Source: Bacteroidota bacterium
GTDB lineage: Bacteria > Bacteroidota > Bacteroidia > Bacteroidales > Porphyromonadaceae
Assembly: GCA_023396255.1 (NCBI GenBank)
Contig: JAEWWU010000013.1
Location: forward strand, 124,001-188,000
Direction of reading: 5' to 3'
DNA: 64,000 bases
In this document: in pieces, positions 1 through 10,325 of the stretch
How positions within the stretch are numbered: the stretch's first letter is position 1
Layout: each line of letters starts with the position of its first letter
Translations under genes and position numbers: made by a program
The notes under the pieces: generated by a model
The model's input: only the letters and a program-made list of their open reading frames with translations
The model's database searches: none
Told to the model about the DNA's origin: nothing

Positions 1-3000
1 GGTTTTGTATCCCACAATGGGAATACCAAAGAAGAGCGACGGGTCTTGCAGGCGTACCCAATTAACGCTGGTCATAGTTCCCGGTACGGGCATACCCACC
101 ACTTTGCCTATTTTTTGTGTTTGGTAAACCCAAGGTGTTCCGTGGGCGTTGGAGTAGTCGGCTTCACAAACGAGCATCACTGAGGGTTTGGTCCAGCGAC
201 GGCTGGGCATAACGCAGTAGTCTTCGCCACGCACCTGTTGCATCAAATAAGGGGTACCGGAAAAGAGTACTTCTACATCTTCGTGCAGGCGTCCTCCGCC
301 GTTGTAACGAATATCTATTACAATACCCTCTTTGTTGTTGTAACGTCCCAAGGCTTCGGAATAGGCTTTGCGGAACGAATCGTCGCCCATCGAACTGATG
401 TGTACATATCCCAAACGCCCTCCGGAGAGACGCTCTACTTCGGCGGCACGCTGGCGTACCCAACGTTTATAGAGAAGGGCATCTACTTTGCTATTGCTGA
501 CGGGGCGAATAACTTCGTCATATTCTTCCCCGTTTTTGGAAAGCAACGTAACACGTACGGGTATTCCGATTTTGCCCAAAAGCAGTTCGTGGTAATCTTT
601 TTTAGGATCGAGGCGTTGACCGTCGATGGCTACGATACGGTCGCCCGGTTGCACCTTGGAGCGGAACGAATCGAATGGACCACCGGCAAGAACTTCTTCG
701 ATGGTTATACCCTCTTTCCCTTGGGGGGTGAGATCGAAGAGCAAACCCAAGTTTCCGGGGCGTTTGCCCGAGCTGCCACCCGAGTATCCTCCTCCTGTGT
801 GCGACACATTCAGTTCGCCCAAAATTTCGCTCATCAGTTCGGCAAAATCCTGCGAATTGGCTATATGGGGAAGGAATTTGCGGTAGTGTTCCGTAAGAGC
901 ATCCCAATTTACCCCGTGCATATCTTTGCGGTAGAAGCGTACTTTTTCTTCGTGTGCCATTGTGTTGTACATTGCTTGGCGTTCTTCATAAGGGTCGAAC
1001 TCCAATTCGGCTCGGAATGAGTGACTTTCTACCTTATTATTGGAAAGGTTGAGCGATTGTATGGATTGTGAAGAGCAGATAAAGAGTTTTTCGCCTTTGG
1101 CATCGGGTATCAACATAGCTCCTCCGAGGTTCATTTTGCGAAGCATCTCAGTGGTACCTTCACGCAAATCTACCGTCCAGAGGTTGTATCCTCCTTCAAA
1201 CGATGTGAGGTAATACAGTTTGCTTCCTTTGTTGTCTACATAGGCATCACCCAAATCGGAAGAGTTGGGAGTAAGGCGCACTACGCGGTCTTCTATATCT
1301 TTCCACTCCACCATAATATCCTTGTTTTTGGCGGTGTCTGCTTTGTTTACCGGTGCTATGGCAGGGATGGAATCGGCTCCGGATGCCATATAGAGGTCAT
1401 ATTCTTCCTTGTTCATACGGAACTTTTCGTACCCTTTTCGGTTCATAAAGACCATAAATACGTCGTTCATAGAACCCCACGAAGCGTGGTTGCGCATACC
1501 CAATCTCTCGGACGAGAAGATGAGTGCCTCTCCGCCCATCACCCAACGGGGAGACGAAGAAAAGTAGCCGCTGTTAGTGAGGTTATGTACCTCTCCGCCT
1601 TGTGCACTCACAATACCTATGTCCGAATAGGGTGCGTGCAAACGGGGTACATATTCCATAGCAATCCATTTGCCATCGGGCGACCAAGAGTAGTCTATCT
1701 GCCCGTGAGAATCCAATTGCCCCGAACCATCGGTAATGGTGCGGAATTGTTTCTTTTCAAAGTTGTAAACAACCAGTTTTTTGCGGTCGCTCAAGTAGGC
1801 AATCTCTTTGCCGTCGGGCGAAAGTTTGGGACAAGTTTTTTCGCTTTTGTCTTGCGGAATAAGAAGTTCTTCCTTGAACATCGTGGCGGTGAAGAAGTTG
1901 GGTTCGTCTTTTGCTACGATGGAGGTTTTGTACAAATCGTGTTTGCCATTGCGGAAAGAAACGTAGATAACCGAACGGTCTTTATCGGCCAAGAGAACGC
2001 TGCTCTCTTGGGCAGCTGTTTCCGTAATTCGCTTAGTGGTTCCGTGTTCAATGGAGGCTGCAAACACTTCTCCACGCACGGTAAAAACCATCTGTTTGCC
2101 ATCTTGAGATGTGGCAAAACTGTTGATGCCGGACGAGAGCACCATACGATTGGTTTGTTGCTCGGCAAAGTCGGCAATGATGTTGACAGATACTTTTTGA
2201 GGATCGGCTCCGGGTTTTTGGGTATATAGTTCACCGTCGTAGGTATAGGCTAAGGTACCGTTGTTTGCTATACTCAAGAAGCGTACTGGGTGATTCTTGA
2301 ACTTGGTGATCTGTTTGGCTCCGCTTTTGTCTCCGGAGGAGGCACTCATACTCCATACGTTGAGCGAGTTTCCCGAGCGTTCGCTCAAGAAGAACACCTC
2401 TTTTTCATCGGGCGAGAAAACCGGATTGAGGTCCTCTCCGGGGCGAGTGGTGAGCGGTGTTACTTTGTTGTCTCGGGGAGAGATGAGATAGATATCTCTG
2501 GTTACCGAGGAGGTATGGTGTTTACGCCAGCGGTTTTCGAATCCTTTGAGGTCTTCGATTAGGTAGGCGGAACCCGAGGCGTTGAATGTAATTTCGTGCG
2601 CCGGATAAGTTCCTAAAAGTTGTGGAATACCTCCTGTTACGGGTACTTGGTAGGTTTGACCAAAAATTCCCGGGTGAATGGCACTCCCGGCAGGGGTTTG
2701 CAGATCTCCGGTAAAGACAATGGCATCGCCCTTAGGGGTAAAGCACTTCAATTCGTGCGAAAGGCCGTGCTTGGTAATTCGTTTGGCGGCACCGCCCTGT
2801 GCAGGCATAATGTAGATGGAGGAGGCTCCGTCTCGGTTGCTCATAAAAGCTATTTGGGTACCATCCGGACTCCATTTGGGGCGAGTCTCATAGGCGGAGG
2901 TTGCTGTCAGTCGGGTAGCGGTACCGCCTTGGGTAGAAACGACAAAAAGATCGCCTTTATAGGTAAAGACAATCTTTTTTCCATCGGGAGAAATTTGTGC

Positions 3001-3111
3001 ATAACGTATCCACAGTGGGGTGGTTTGAGCCGATAGGCCGGTTGCTCCCAAGAAGGCGGAAGCAAGAGTGCAAGCCACACAACTCAAAACAGCTCTCAGG
3101 GTAGTGTTCAT
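1..3111 (-). CDS. Tricorn-like S41 family protease, C-terminus cut by window edge
   Basis: My own translation of the minus strand from the ATG at 3111 stays open to base 1 (1037 residues), so only the last few dozen residues are missing. It starts with a signal peptide ending near LSAQT, so it is probably periplasmic or exported. Residues ~40-600 carry repeated WSPDG/FSPDE beta-propeller motifs of the PD40 type. A PDZ domain follows around residues 785-860 (GLLFDLTPQG to VRVTLL), then the S41 protease core. Family catalytic residues can be placed: Ser770-His771 in NVSHTGG matches tricorn Ser745-His746, and Ser987 in DYSNAHG matches nucleophile Ser965 with nearly the same spacing. The catalytic Glu should lie just beyond the window. 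Tricorn family members degrade peptides. The gene is monocistronic as far as can be seen, with a TACCTTTG box 102 bases upstream. Confidence 0.93.
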   Translation of the reverse strand, partial: MNTTLRAVLSCVACTLASAFLGATGLSAQTTPLWIRYAQISPDGKKIVFTYKGDLFVVSTQGGTATRLTATSAYETRPKWSPDGTQIAFMSNRDGASSIYIMPAQGGAAKRITKHGLSHELKCFTPKGDAIVFTGDLQTPAGSAIHPGIFGQTYQVPVTGGIPQLLGTYPAHEITFNASGSAYLIEDLKGFENRWRKHHTSSVTRDIYLISPRDNKVTPLTTRPGEDLNPVFSPDEKEVFFLSERSGNSLNVWSMSASSGDKSGAKQITKFKNHPVRFLSIANNGTLAYTYDGELYTQKPGADPQKVSVNIIADFAEQQTNRMVLSSGINSFATSQDGKQMVFTVRGEVFAASIEHGTTKRITETAAQESSVLLADKDRSVIYVSFRNGKHDLYKTSIVAKDEPNFFTATMFKEELLIPQDKSEKTCPKLSPDGKEIAYLSDRKKLVVYNFEKKQFRTITDGSGQLDSHGQIDYSWSPDGKWIAMEYVPRLHAPYSDIGIVSAQGGEVHNLTNSGYFSSSPRWVMGGEALIFSSERLGMRNHASWGSMNDVFMVFMNRKGYEKFRMNKEEYDLYMASGADSIPAIAPVNKADTAKNKDIMVEWKDIEDRVVRLTPNSSDLGDAYVDNKGSKLYYLTSFEGGYNLWTVDLREGTTEMLRKMNLGGAMLIPDAKGEKLFICSSQSIQSLNLSNNKVESHSFRAELEFDPYEERQAMYNTMAHEEKVRFYRKDMHGVNWDALTEHYRKFLPHIANSQDFAELMSEILGELNVSHTGGGYSGGSSGKRPGNLGLLFDLTPQGKEGITIEEVLAGGPFDSFRSKVQPGDRIVAIDGQRLDPKKDYHELLLGKIGIPVRVTLLSKNGEEYDEVIRPVSNSKVDALLYKRWVRQRAAEVERLSGGRLGYVHISSMGDDSFRKAYSEALGRYNNKEGIVIDIRYNGGGRLHEDVEVLFSGTPYLMQQVRGEDYCVMPSRRWTKPSVMLVCEADYSNAHGTPWVYQTQKIGKVVGMPVPGTMTSVNWVRLQDPSLFFGIPIVGYKT

Positions 3112-3212
3112 AGTGTTTTGTACAGTTCTTATTATTTAGATCAACAAACGACCTGCCCCCCTCTGCGTCCCTTTTTTCAAGGGAATGGAGAGCAGCAAAT
3201 CAATACCTCCGG

Positions 3213-3220
3213 CAAAGGTA
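3213..3220 (-). promoter_or_regulatory. Candidate -7 box TACCTTTG for the tricorn gene
   Basis: The minus strand reads TACCTTTG, which fits the Bacteroidetes -7 consensus TAnnTTTG, 102 bases upstream of the ATG at 3111. No clear -33 TTTG is visible at the usual distance, so this rests on the -7 box and its position. Confidence 0.4.
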
Positions 3221-3516
3221 AGCAATAACTCTCTACTTTTCTTCTACCATTGCACTTAATAATACGGGGAGGTGTATCTGCAATTTTTGCAGAGTTGATT
3301 ATGCTTTCTCTCATAACGGCACTGTTTGGTGCAAGAAAATAAACCGTCAAGTCTCTACTTGCCCCGATGGCCTCTTTTATGTTTGCGTATTTCTTGGTGA
3401 TGGCATTTTTGTCATCATTTGGGCTATATGGCAATGAAGTTGAAGATCGGGTACAATGAAGATTGTTTACAATTAGTCGCTTTTTGTTTTCGACAAGGGA
3501 GAAAATAAACATTATG

Positions 3517-3640
3517 AGGGAATTATTGGAGATTAGTTCCCTGCAAATAGCTCAAAAGCAGGGAACTAATCGGGCTTTTCTCGGGAACTAATTTGTTGGC
3601 TTCGAGGTCCCTTTTCAGAAAGAAAGAGAACTAATCGAAC
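3517..3640 (+). repeat. GGGAACTAAT repeat family, copy 1 (long form)
   Basis: This 124-base element begins with an imperfect inverted repeat (AGGGAATTATT ... ATTAGTTCCCT). It continues with two direct GGGAACTAAT motifs 22 bases apart and a degenerate GAGAACTAAT near its end. It matches 16556-16680 in the same orientation with only about seven differences. Other, shorter or diverged copies lie at 21708, 32535, 42059 and 61360. All are intergenic. No coding capacity is evident. Confidence 0.85.
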
Positions 3641-3797
3641 GTTATGGCGAGGGAAAGGGGAGTGGAAGGAACAGTGGAACGATGGTAACGAATGGTAAGT
3701 TGGAATGCTTGTTCTTTTCGATGCAATCAGTTTATTGAGCCTTACGAACTTTTAGAGAAAAACATAATTGCTGTGCATCTTCATTCAAGATTACGTG

Positions 3798-3838
3798 AAA
3801 AACTCTGGGACATCTTGTTATTGACGACCCAGAGTCTT
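3798..3838 (-). terminator. Probable terminator of the mfa operon
   Basis: Arms ACTCTGGG (3802-3809) and CCCAGAGT (3828-3835) form a perfect 8-bp stem. Read on the minus strand, the stem is followed by a short U run. It lies about 270 bases past the mfa5 stop codon and is the first such hairpin downstream of the fimbrial genes. Confidence 0.5.
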
Positions 3839-4102
3839 TACTATTACTCGTATATGTATTGATGCAGAGCTGGTCTGTGGCGTGGGTACACCCAAAAGGA
3901 ATTCGAGGGATAAGAGAACATCATTGCAGTACTCGAAGATGAAGATGGTGCCTTCACCCTACTGTGGGTACTCTCTTCAATGATAAAGACTTGATGAATT
4001 GCTCTTTATCGAGACGACATTCGGATGTTGTCAGTAGCCAATCATACAAACTCCCAATAGAATGAGAAATAAATATTTTTTCTTCATTTTTGATCTCAGA
4101 TT

Positions 4103-7100
4103 TTAGTCCTTGATTCTCACTTTTGCAACCTGATTGATCGTAGCACCTTGTAGTTTCACTACATAGAAGCCTGCCGGTATGTCCTCCACGACACTTGTCC
4201 ATCCGGCCGATACTTCCGTTTGTCGCACTGTTTTACCACTTAGATCAAAGACAGAGATACGGCACGTTTCATTGCTGTTGTTGAAAATGGTCATCTGTCC
4301 CTTGCCCGACTGTACCTCCATAACGGTAGAAGGATTGACTGTCGAATGCAGATAGGCACCACTGTAAGAGATGCGGAAGCGTGCCCCGGTGTCTCCCCGC
4401 TTGGCTGCAAATGAGTAAGAGGAGCCGTTTCGGATCTTGGTATGTGTGTTAGTGGTCAGATCTGTGAGATTCAACTCTGCATCGGAAGGAAGGCCACTAA
4501 TGGCAAATTCTGCAACATACGTCCCATCTGTAGGAACATCCATACCGACAGTCAAGGACGACCAAACCGGAACGGTGGATACGGCAAACCGTTTCTCCTC
4601 GTCTCTACCAATAGCATAGAGCTGCATATGTCCAGGTTCTGCAATCTTGTGACCGTCCCAGCCATCATCATAGTCGTCCGTGGTTCCCTCCTTAGAGAAA
4701 AATAGGACACGGTCAGCGTATCCGCAACCAAGTACGTCTACGGCAAGAGTGGGCGTTTCTTTTTCGGAGTTATCGGTACTATTGGTTTCTGTGGAGCGGA
4801 GCACAATCTGATTGCCTATACCATCATTGACCGTGGTATTTTTGACGAGTTTATTATACTTGATCTTGAGCGTTGAAGAGTTGTCGCTCTCCTGAAGAAC
4901 CAAGAACGTCTGCATAGATGGAATGCGATCCGGGAGATTGCCGAGACCGGCAGTATTTACTGGTACGGCAAGGTATTGACCTCCTTGATATCCACTCACG
5001 ATGCTACCGTTCAGCTTGCGCCATTGATCACGTGTACCGGTGTTGAAAAGATAGACTGTTTGCTTCACTCCGGTGGGGAAAACTATCGCATTCTTGATGT
5101 CGATGGCAGCTGTATATGAGTTACCTACCAGATTCGCACCCATATAATTGACTCCGGCGGTGCGGGTAAGGGGGATATCGGCATCACCCACATAGAGCTT
5201 TCCCTTTATTTTGTAGACATCGGTGGGTTCGTTCTTGCTGCTGTTCGTTATCTCATAACCTTTGAATTTTTTCAGTTCGGTATCCGGGTTGTAAGGAGCC
5301 TTCTGCCACTTGTTGCCATTGACCCATTCCACCCACTGGTTCACGATTTCTTCACCCGGCACATCTGATGAGGGGAAAGAGGAGAGTTCTTGTACCGGGA
5401 TACCAAAGTACTGCCAGGTGTGACGATACATACCGCAATTTTCACAATCATAAGCCATACTGTAAAACTCCACTACGGCATTCACATTGCGGTTGTCATC
5501 GGGGTTCTCAAATTTTAGAGTTCCTGTAGGTTTTTCTCGGGCAGACTTCACCACTATGGTACCGGCAGAGGGATTGTTATCTATTACTTTTCCTTTGATG
5601 GTCAATTGATTATTTTGGGTGATAACCAAATCTTTTTCGGAGGCATTGATCAGATTGCCAATTACGCGTCCGTCTGTGCCTCCCTGTGGCATATTGTCGA
5701 GGTGCAAATCTGCTTTGGCCGGATTGCCTTTATTATTGGCAACGGTGGCAAACTCTACGTCTTTACCCTCAAGAGGTACACGATTGTCGGTCCAATTGGA
5801 AGATATATTCCATTCGTTCACGTGACCGGTAGTTCCGCCCATCCAATAGTTATAGATTTTTTTATAAGCAAAGCGAGCTATGCCGATGGGTCTTTTCCAA
5901 CTAATTCCGATAGGAGCCTCATTCGCAGTCGAGCCGGATATGGATGTTTCGACTAAAAGGTAATACTCATCTCCATACTTAATGCGCTTTGAGACAGGAG
6001 TAACCGCAAATGTTTGGTTGTTTGGGTCAGTTATCGACTTATCCATCTTTATCCACTTGGGGGATATGTGATCGGACCCTGAAGGCATAAAAAAGTCTTG
6101 CTCGTGTATCTGAGTGGCATCTGTCAATTTGGAAACGATTGTTCCATTCTCTGTAATAGGTTTACCATCCTCATTCACCAAATAATAGTACCGCTTAATG
6201 ATTCCATAACCCGGCTTTACAGTTGGTCTGGGAAAGATTTTTTTCTGATTTGGCTCACCGTTGGAATTGGTATATGTGAGTTCTGCACTGTTATTTGTGT
6301 CGAAACCTCCCACATCGGGTCCCCTATTCGAAGTATTGTTGATGATACACTTATCATTTTGTACACTTTCCAAGTCGGCATATACACGATAGGTCAGCGT
6401 AGCATCGGACGAACTTAACACCGCACCGGTTTCCCAAGTCAATTTATTGGTCGCCTTGTCATAATGCACAGTTCCCTGCGAGACTTTTACAAGCTTTGTG
6501 ACATCTCCGGTTTGATCGATATTTTTCAGAATGTATCCTGGTGCGACTAAGTCAGTAACAGAGCCACGCTGCACCCCTTTGTTGATTTTTTCTGCAATGT
6601 TGTTGAATGCTCCTGCCAGTTCTTGTGGTGTGGCCCTATAGAAGTGATCACTTACCGGCGAAGATGCTGTAAGCTCCAATGCTTTGATAGCAAGATGAAA
6701 TTCTCCCAAGTCATAACCGATCGTAAAAACCTCATATCCGTCATCCTTCGCAAATTGAGCTTCGTTGATGGCTGCATTTGTCGGTGCATAGTAATAAGAG
6801 GGGGATGATCCGAATTTTGGTTCATAAACCAACGGACCAGAAGTTCCATCGAACATAACAAAGTTCATTGGGTCCATAATATCCCCATAGTCATACCTAC
6901 TTTCCGGTAAATCTCTTTTTGATACTTTGGAGTCCCATGTAGCTCGGGATGGTTTGAGAGAGGTACCGGGGTTATCTGCCAAATAACTGTTTGGATAATT
7001 AACCCCTCCTCTAATAACCAAGTCATTGGGATCATTGGAGTTTCCTGTCCGACCAGAGAAATCTTTTTGTGTAGGATTCTTTAACCCATACTGTTGGGTG

Positions 7101-7705
7101 GCATTACCATCGGACATCAAGACTATATATCTCTTTGGGGCGTGAGAGGTACTCATAATCTTTCTTGCCAAGTGCAATCCCGCTTGAGTGTGCGTTCCCC
7201 ATATGGGAGTCAATTTATCTATTTCGCTGCACAAAAAGTCTGCATCGTTCGTAAAATTGGACCGATAGTGTAATTGATGGTCGTATGAGACCAAAGCAAC
7301 ACGCACATCTTTTGTGTCTTTTCCTTTGGGGAGCATTTTTCGGACGAACATCTTACCTGATTTTATGGCTTCTCCGATTCTGTTGTTTTCTTTCATCGAA
7401 GAAGACTGGTCGATGACTAAAACCACATCCACAGGTACCGTTACGGCACCGGAGCTGATTCTCAACGTGATATCCCAAGCATTGGGATTCTCTCCTTGAG
7501 CAAGTTTATCTCTACTTACAGGAGTAGCATACTTATCCACAGACACAGGAACGACTGGATAGGCTGCCCTTAGCACCGGTGATAAAGCCGAAGCGTAATT
7601 ATAGGGTGTCCCATAATCCCCTTTGCTCTTAGCATTACCACCCCCAAAGGACAATGTCAAACAAAAGAATAGGAAAGTGGTAAATAATTTTATGTTACGT
7701 TTCAT
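4103..7705 (-). CDS. mfa5: Mfa5-like minor fimbrial accessory protein with vWA domain and T9SS-type tail
   Basis: This 1200-residue protein begins with a signal peptide (MKRNIKLFTTFLFFCLTLSF) that lacks a lipobox. A von Willebrand factor A domain follows, with the MIDAS motif DQSSS at residues 99-103, a Thr at 171 or 173 and Asp199 in LMSDG. Such domains bind a metal and often mediate adhesion. The middle holds beta-rich repeats and a CENCG pair followed by HTWQYFGIPV, a sequence style seen in Bacteroidetes surface proteins. The last ~75 residues (TIFNNSNETCRISVFDLSGK ... GFYVVKLQG) resemble a T9SS type A sorting domain. Length, vWA domain and position as last gene of the locus match P. gingivalis Mfa5. 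It is probably a fimbrial accessory or tip-associated adhesin exported by the type IX system rather than as a lipoprotein. The start is set by the signal peptide. Confidence 0.88.
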   Translation of the reverse strand: MKRNIKLFTTFLFFCLTLSFGGGNAKSKGDYGTPYNYASALSPVLRAAYPVVPVSVDKYATPVSRDKLAQGENPNAWDITLRISSGAVTVPVDVVLVIDQSSSMKENNRIGEAIKSGKMFVRKMLPKGKDTKDVRVALVSYDHQLHYRSNFTNDADFLCSEIDKLTPIWGTHTQAGLHLARKIMSTSHAPKRYIVLMSDGNATQQYGLKNPTQKDFSGRTGNSNDPNDLVIRGGVNYPNSYLADNPGTSLKPSRATWDSKVSKRDLPESRYDYGDIMDPMNFVMFDGTSGPLVYEPKFGSSPSYYYAPTNAAINEAQFAKDDGYEVFTIGYDLGEFHLAIKALELTASSPVSDHFYRATPQELAGAFNNIAEKINKGVQRGSVTDLVAPGYILKNIDQTGDVTKLVKVSQGTVHYDKATNKLTWETGAVLSSSDATLTYRVYADLESVQNDKCIINNTSNRGPDVGGFDTNNSAELTYTNSNGEPNQKKIFPRPTVKPGYGIIKRYYYLVNEDGKPITENGTIVSKLTDATQIHEQDFFMPSGSDHISPKWIKMDKSITDPNNQTFAVTPVSKRIKYGDEYYLLVETSISGSTANEAPIGISWKRPIGIARFAYKKIYNYWMGGTTGHVNEWNISSNWTDNRVPLEGKDVEFATVANNKGNPAKADLHLDNMPQGGTDGRVIGNLINASEKDLVITQNNQLTIKGKVIDNNPSAGTIVVKSAREKPTGTLKFENPDDNRNVNAVVEFYSMAYDCENCGMYRHTWQYFGIPVQELSSFPSSDVPGEEIVNQWVEWVNGNKWQKAPYNPDTELKKFKGYEITNSSKNEPTDVYKIKGKLYVGDADIPLTRTAGVNYMGANLVGNSYTAAIDIKNAIVFPTGVKQTVYLFNTGTRDQWRKLNGSIVSGYQGGQYLAVPVNTAGLGNLPDRIPSMQTFLVLQESDNSSTLKIKYNKLVKNTTVNDGIGNQIVLRSTETNSTDNSEKETPTLAVDVLGCGYADRVLFFSKEGTTDDYDDGWDGHKIAEPGHMQLYAIGRDEEKRFAVSTVPVWSSLTVGMDVPTDGTYVAEFAISGLPSDAELNLTDLTTNTHTKIRNGSSYSFAAKRGDTGARFRISYSGAYLHSTVNPSTVMEVQSGKGQMTIFNNSNETCRISVFDLSGKTVRQTEVSAGWTSVVEDIPAGFYVVKLQGATINQVAKVRIKD

Positions 7706-7821
7706 TTCTCATCAATAATTAAGTCATATGTATCAGGGATGCCTATAGATACAAATATCTATTTGAATATTCTCAATATAAGAACTACAGGACCCCTACA
7801 AAAGAGCTCTTAAGCAAGAGC

Positions 7822-8811
7822 TTAAATCTCTATATCATAAGAATACCAGTGATTGCGCTCAATCTTATCGGGCAAAGGTATTGCGTGGAACTCGGGACCG
7901 AACTCAGGCGGAGGGAGCAAACCCTCATCCAGGGGATAAAGAGCTATCTGTATTGCTGTTCCCTTGTGGTCGCGCTCGTTGAGATAGGTAATTGCTTTGA
8001 GAGTTTGTACTTTTCCTTGATTGTCGAGTTTATATCCGAAGCCTGCATCCGGGGAGGGAACAGTATTAAGCGATGCCCCCCAGGTTTGCCAATTTGCCAC
8101 CGATGGCCATACATCATCAACAGAATTGATTAGGTCATCGACCTTGGAACCGGGCTTGAGTACATAGGTGTGTTTGTCGAAATTAACATACCTGTATCTA
8201 AAGTTGTTCAAATTTGCACCACTGCCTTCCCTTTTGACTCTGTACTTTTCGCTAAGCTTGATATTGAGTTCTATCTTAGCCACCGAACGCACGAGCGGGA
8301 TTGTCTTCAACTGATAGTTTGTCCGGAAGTCGTGATTCTTATGTCCCGACATCAAGAAAGGGGATTTGATCTGATCCGACCAAGGCTTCTCGTTAGAAAC
8401 AAATACACTCTGCAATGCCGAAACGGAGTTGACACCATCCAGCTTTCCTTTAACAAAAGGATCAACATTGGCTACTATATACACTTGTCGATCTCTCGCC
8501 TCATTCTGAGTCATTGGGAGGATGACTTTCTTTTCGGTCACTACCCACGTAGCTCCTGCTGTGGAACCGTTGTCGATATAGTATCTCTGGGGATGTGTTC
8601 CCGCGTTGTCGAATAGTAAGAAATACAAGTTGTCGATCTTCTGTTCGGCAGCACTGCCCGGCTCATTGGCCGCACGTAGCTCTCCCTGAAAATCACTTAC
8701 GTTGAATGAGACTTCGATAGGGAGATTTTTATTACTTACTCCATTGTCTTTCGAGCAGGCCGTCAAAAACAAACTTGACAGTAGTGCGAGAATGGATAAT
8801 TTATTTTTCAT
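7822..8811 (-). CDS. mfa4: Mfa4-like fimbrial accessory lipoprotein
   Basis: I use the ATG at 8811. The longer open frame starts at a GTG (8823) only nine bases from the upstream stop, and the ATG gives a clean lipoprotein signal, MKNKLSILALLSSLFLTACS, with lipobox Cys19. The mature part begins LPIEVSFNVSDFQ, the usual first strand of FimA/Mfa-type fimbrillins. The protein ends NHWYSYDIEI, a hydrophobic C-terminal strand as expected for donor-strand assembly. Length (329 residues) and fourth position in the cluster fit P. gingivalis Mfa4, which helps assemble and stabilise Mfa1 fimbriae. It lies 20 bases after mfa3 and 116 bases before mfa5, so it is probably cotranscribed. Confidence 0.85.
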   Translation of the reverse strand: MKNKLSILALLSSLFLTACSKDNGVSNKNLPIEVSFNVSDFQGELRAANEPGSAAEQKIDNLYFLLFDNAGTHPQRYYIDNGSTAGATWVVTEKKVILPMTQNEARDRQVYIVANVDPFVKGKLDGVNSVSALQSVFVSNEKPWSDQIKSPFLMSGHKNHDFRTNYQLKTIPLVRSVAKIELNIKLSEKYRVKREGSGANLNNFRYRYVNFDKHTYVLKPGSKVDDLINSVDDVWPSVANWQTWGASLNTVPSPDAGFGYKLDNQGKVQTLKAITYLNERDHKGTAIQIALYPLDEGLLPPPEFGPEFHAIPLPDKIERNHWYSYDIEI

Positions 8812-8831
8812 AACAATTGTCACAGTCTTGA

Positions 8832-10217
8832 TTATTTCTTGCTAAATTCCTTGACGGAAGCGGAAGACATACCCTTATTGTAGTAAACCTTCATATAAAC
8901 CTTTCCCATTTCCACATTATCTTTATTGACCTTAAATGATAGGGCGGCTCCATCTGCCAATTCTTCAAATTCTACGGTTTTCTTGTGGGTATCGTCATTA
9001 AAGTATGCCCCATTCACCGCCTCTAATGTGACCTTGTGCGGAGCGCAATTCTGAATGGTATTGGTAATATATCCCTTACCGTCATCACCCACCTCTACGG
9101 TGAATCCGTATCCCATATAGAGTTCCTTATTGACCACATTCCAATGGGTTACCGAGTAGAATATCTCAATTTGGTTAGGAAGATTCTTTATTTCATATTT
9201 GTAGTGATGGTTCTGATATATGGTATATTCTGGTTTCGAGGAAACGACTTTACCCTGCGCAAAAGGCAGATAAGCCCCTTCGCCGGGTATTGCTCCATTA
9301 TGGGTGATAATGGGAATTTCATAACTCCTGCCTCTCGTGTCTGTAATCCGAAAATAATTGATGGGTTTGTGGTCGGGTGTGCCTAAGGTATTCCATATCG
9401 TTGATGTTTCCACATAAGCTGCTGGCATATACGCTATCCAACTGTTTTTTCCGGCAACTCGTTTCATCTCTATGTCGCTTTTATACTCGGTCGTTGGAAC
9501 ACTCTGGGGTATAAAAGCAAATTTCCTACTCGCATTTCCCAATTCCACCTTAGCCACATAGTTTGCATCTTCAGCATCGAAAATCACCTCTACTTTGGCC
9601 ACTACGCGAACGAGTCTGACGCAATCCTCCGTAGTTGCTCCCTCAGTGGGGTGAAACGGTAGCGGTTGATATACGGTCCCTCCTTTTACGATGGTCTGAT
9701 TGGAATACACACGTGCCATTGGAAACCCTTTCTTCTCCGAAGCTCCGAGATATAAATTGGTGTACATAGGAAAAGTGCTGCCATCCGGTAGTTCTTGAAA
9801 ACTTCTCATCTGTGCCTCCATCTCTGAGCGAGAGTTCACAGCCTTAAAAGCCTCTTTCATACCTGGAAGCAGGTTGGCTACAAAATAAAAATCACGTTGT
9901 CCGGGAGTCATCTGTGACGAGAAAGCAAAATGTTTGTCTCCTCCACCAAAGTCCTCTGTATAGTACTGAGCCACTTTCTCGCCCGTGGTGTGATCAAAGA
10001 CTACCATCGCCAAACTGTGTACATGGTCCTCAAAGTCATCATTATCTCTATTGATGGATTCTTTTCCGTCTATATGAGCAGCCCTCGTACTGATGGCGAT
10101 ATGTACCAGATTGTTGTCGTTGTCTGGTTGCTCTATCTTGTCTGTCTGCTTTTGACATCCTCCAACCGCTATGGCGAGCAGGAAGATTGCGACATATTTT
10201 ATTTTGATGTTCAGCAT
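8832..10217 (-). CDS. mfa3: Mfa3-like fimbrial accessory lipoprotein
   Basis: This 461-residue protein has a lipoprotein signal ending AVGGC (lipobox Cys21). The fimbrillin-type N-terminal strand LVHIAISTRAA contains an Arg-Ala site, comparable to the Arg-gingipain maturation site of related fimbrillins. The segment DHVHSLAMVVFDHTTGE is typical of the first fimbrillin domain. A C-terminal beta domain follows from about residue 380 (FTVEVGDDGKGYITNTIQ). Third position between mfa2 and mfa4 and the overall size match Mfa3, an accessory subunit of the Mfa1 fimbria needed to incorporate other tip subunits. The upstream gap to mfa2 is 108 bases without a visible terminator. Confidence 0.84.
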   Translation of the reverse strand: MLNIKIKYVAIFLLAIAVGGCQKQTDKIEQPDNDNNLVHIAISTRAAHIDGKESINRDNDDFEDHVHSLAMVVFDHTTGEKVAQYYTEDFGGGDKHFAFSSQMTPGQRDFYFVANLLPGMKEAFKAVNSRSEMEAQMRSFQELPDGSTFPMYTNLYLGASEKKGFPMARVYSNQTIVKGGTVYQPLPFHPTEGATTEDCVRLVRVVAKVEVIFDAEDANYVAKVELGNASRKFAFIPQSVPTTEYKSDIEMKRVAGKNSWIAYMPAAYVETSTIWNTLGTPDHKPINYFRITDTRGRSYEIPIITHNGAIPGEGAYLPFAQGKVVSSKPEYTIYQNHHYKYEIKNLPNQIEIFYSVTHWNVVNKELYMGYGFTVEVGDDGKGYITNTIQNCAPHKVTLEAVNGAYFNDDTHKKTVEFEELADGAALSFKVNKDNVEMGKVYMKVYYNKGMSSASVKEFSKK

Positions 10218-10325
10218 ATCTTATCTGTTTTATGCTTTAGTACTGATGTCTGGCATTTGCATTTACTTTTTTGACTATTGTTTGCACGTGCTATTCGAAA
10301 TTTGGTTGTCTCGGCAGAGGAGTTC

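Larger units (their letters stand above)
3112..4102. other. Gene-free stretch between the tricorn gene and the mfa locus
   Basis: This 991-base stretch has no ORF with protein-like composition or family resemblance. It holds the likely tricorn promoter, one long copy of the GGGAACTAAT repeat family and a hairpin that probably ends the mfa transcript. I see nothing else recognisable in 3641-3795 or 3840-4102. Confidence 0.6.

Noticed and set aside
3177..3512. 111-aa minus-strand frame next to the tricorn gene
   Set aside because: It overlaps the promoter region, has no family resemblance and a composition unlike neighbouring proteins.
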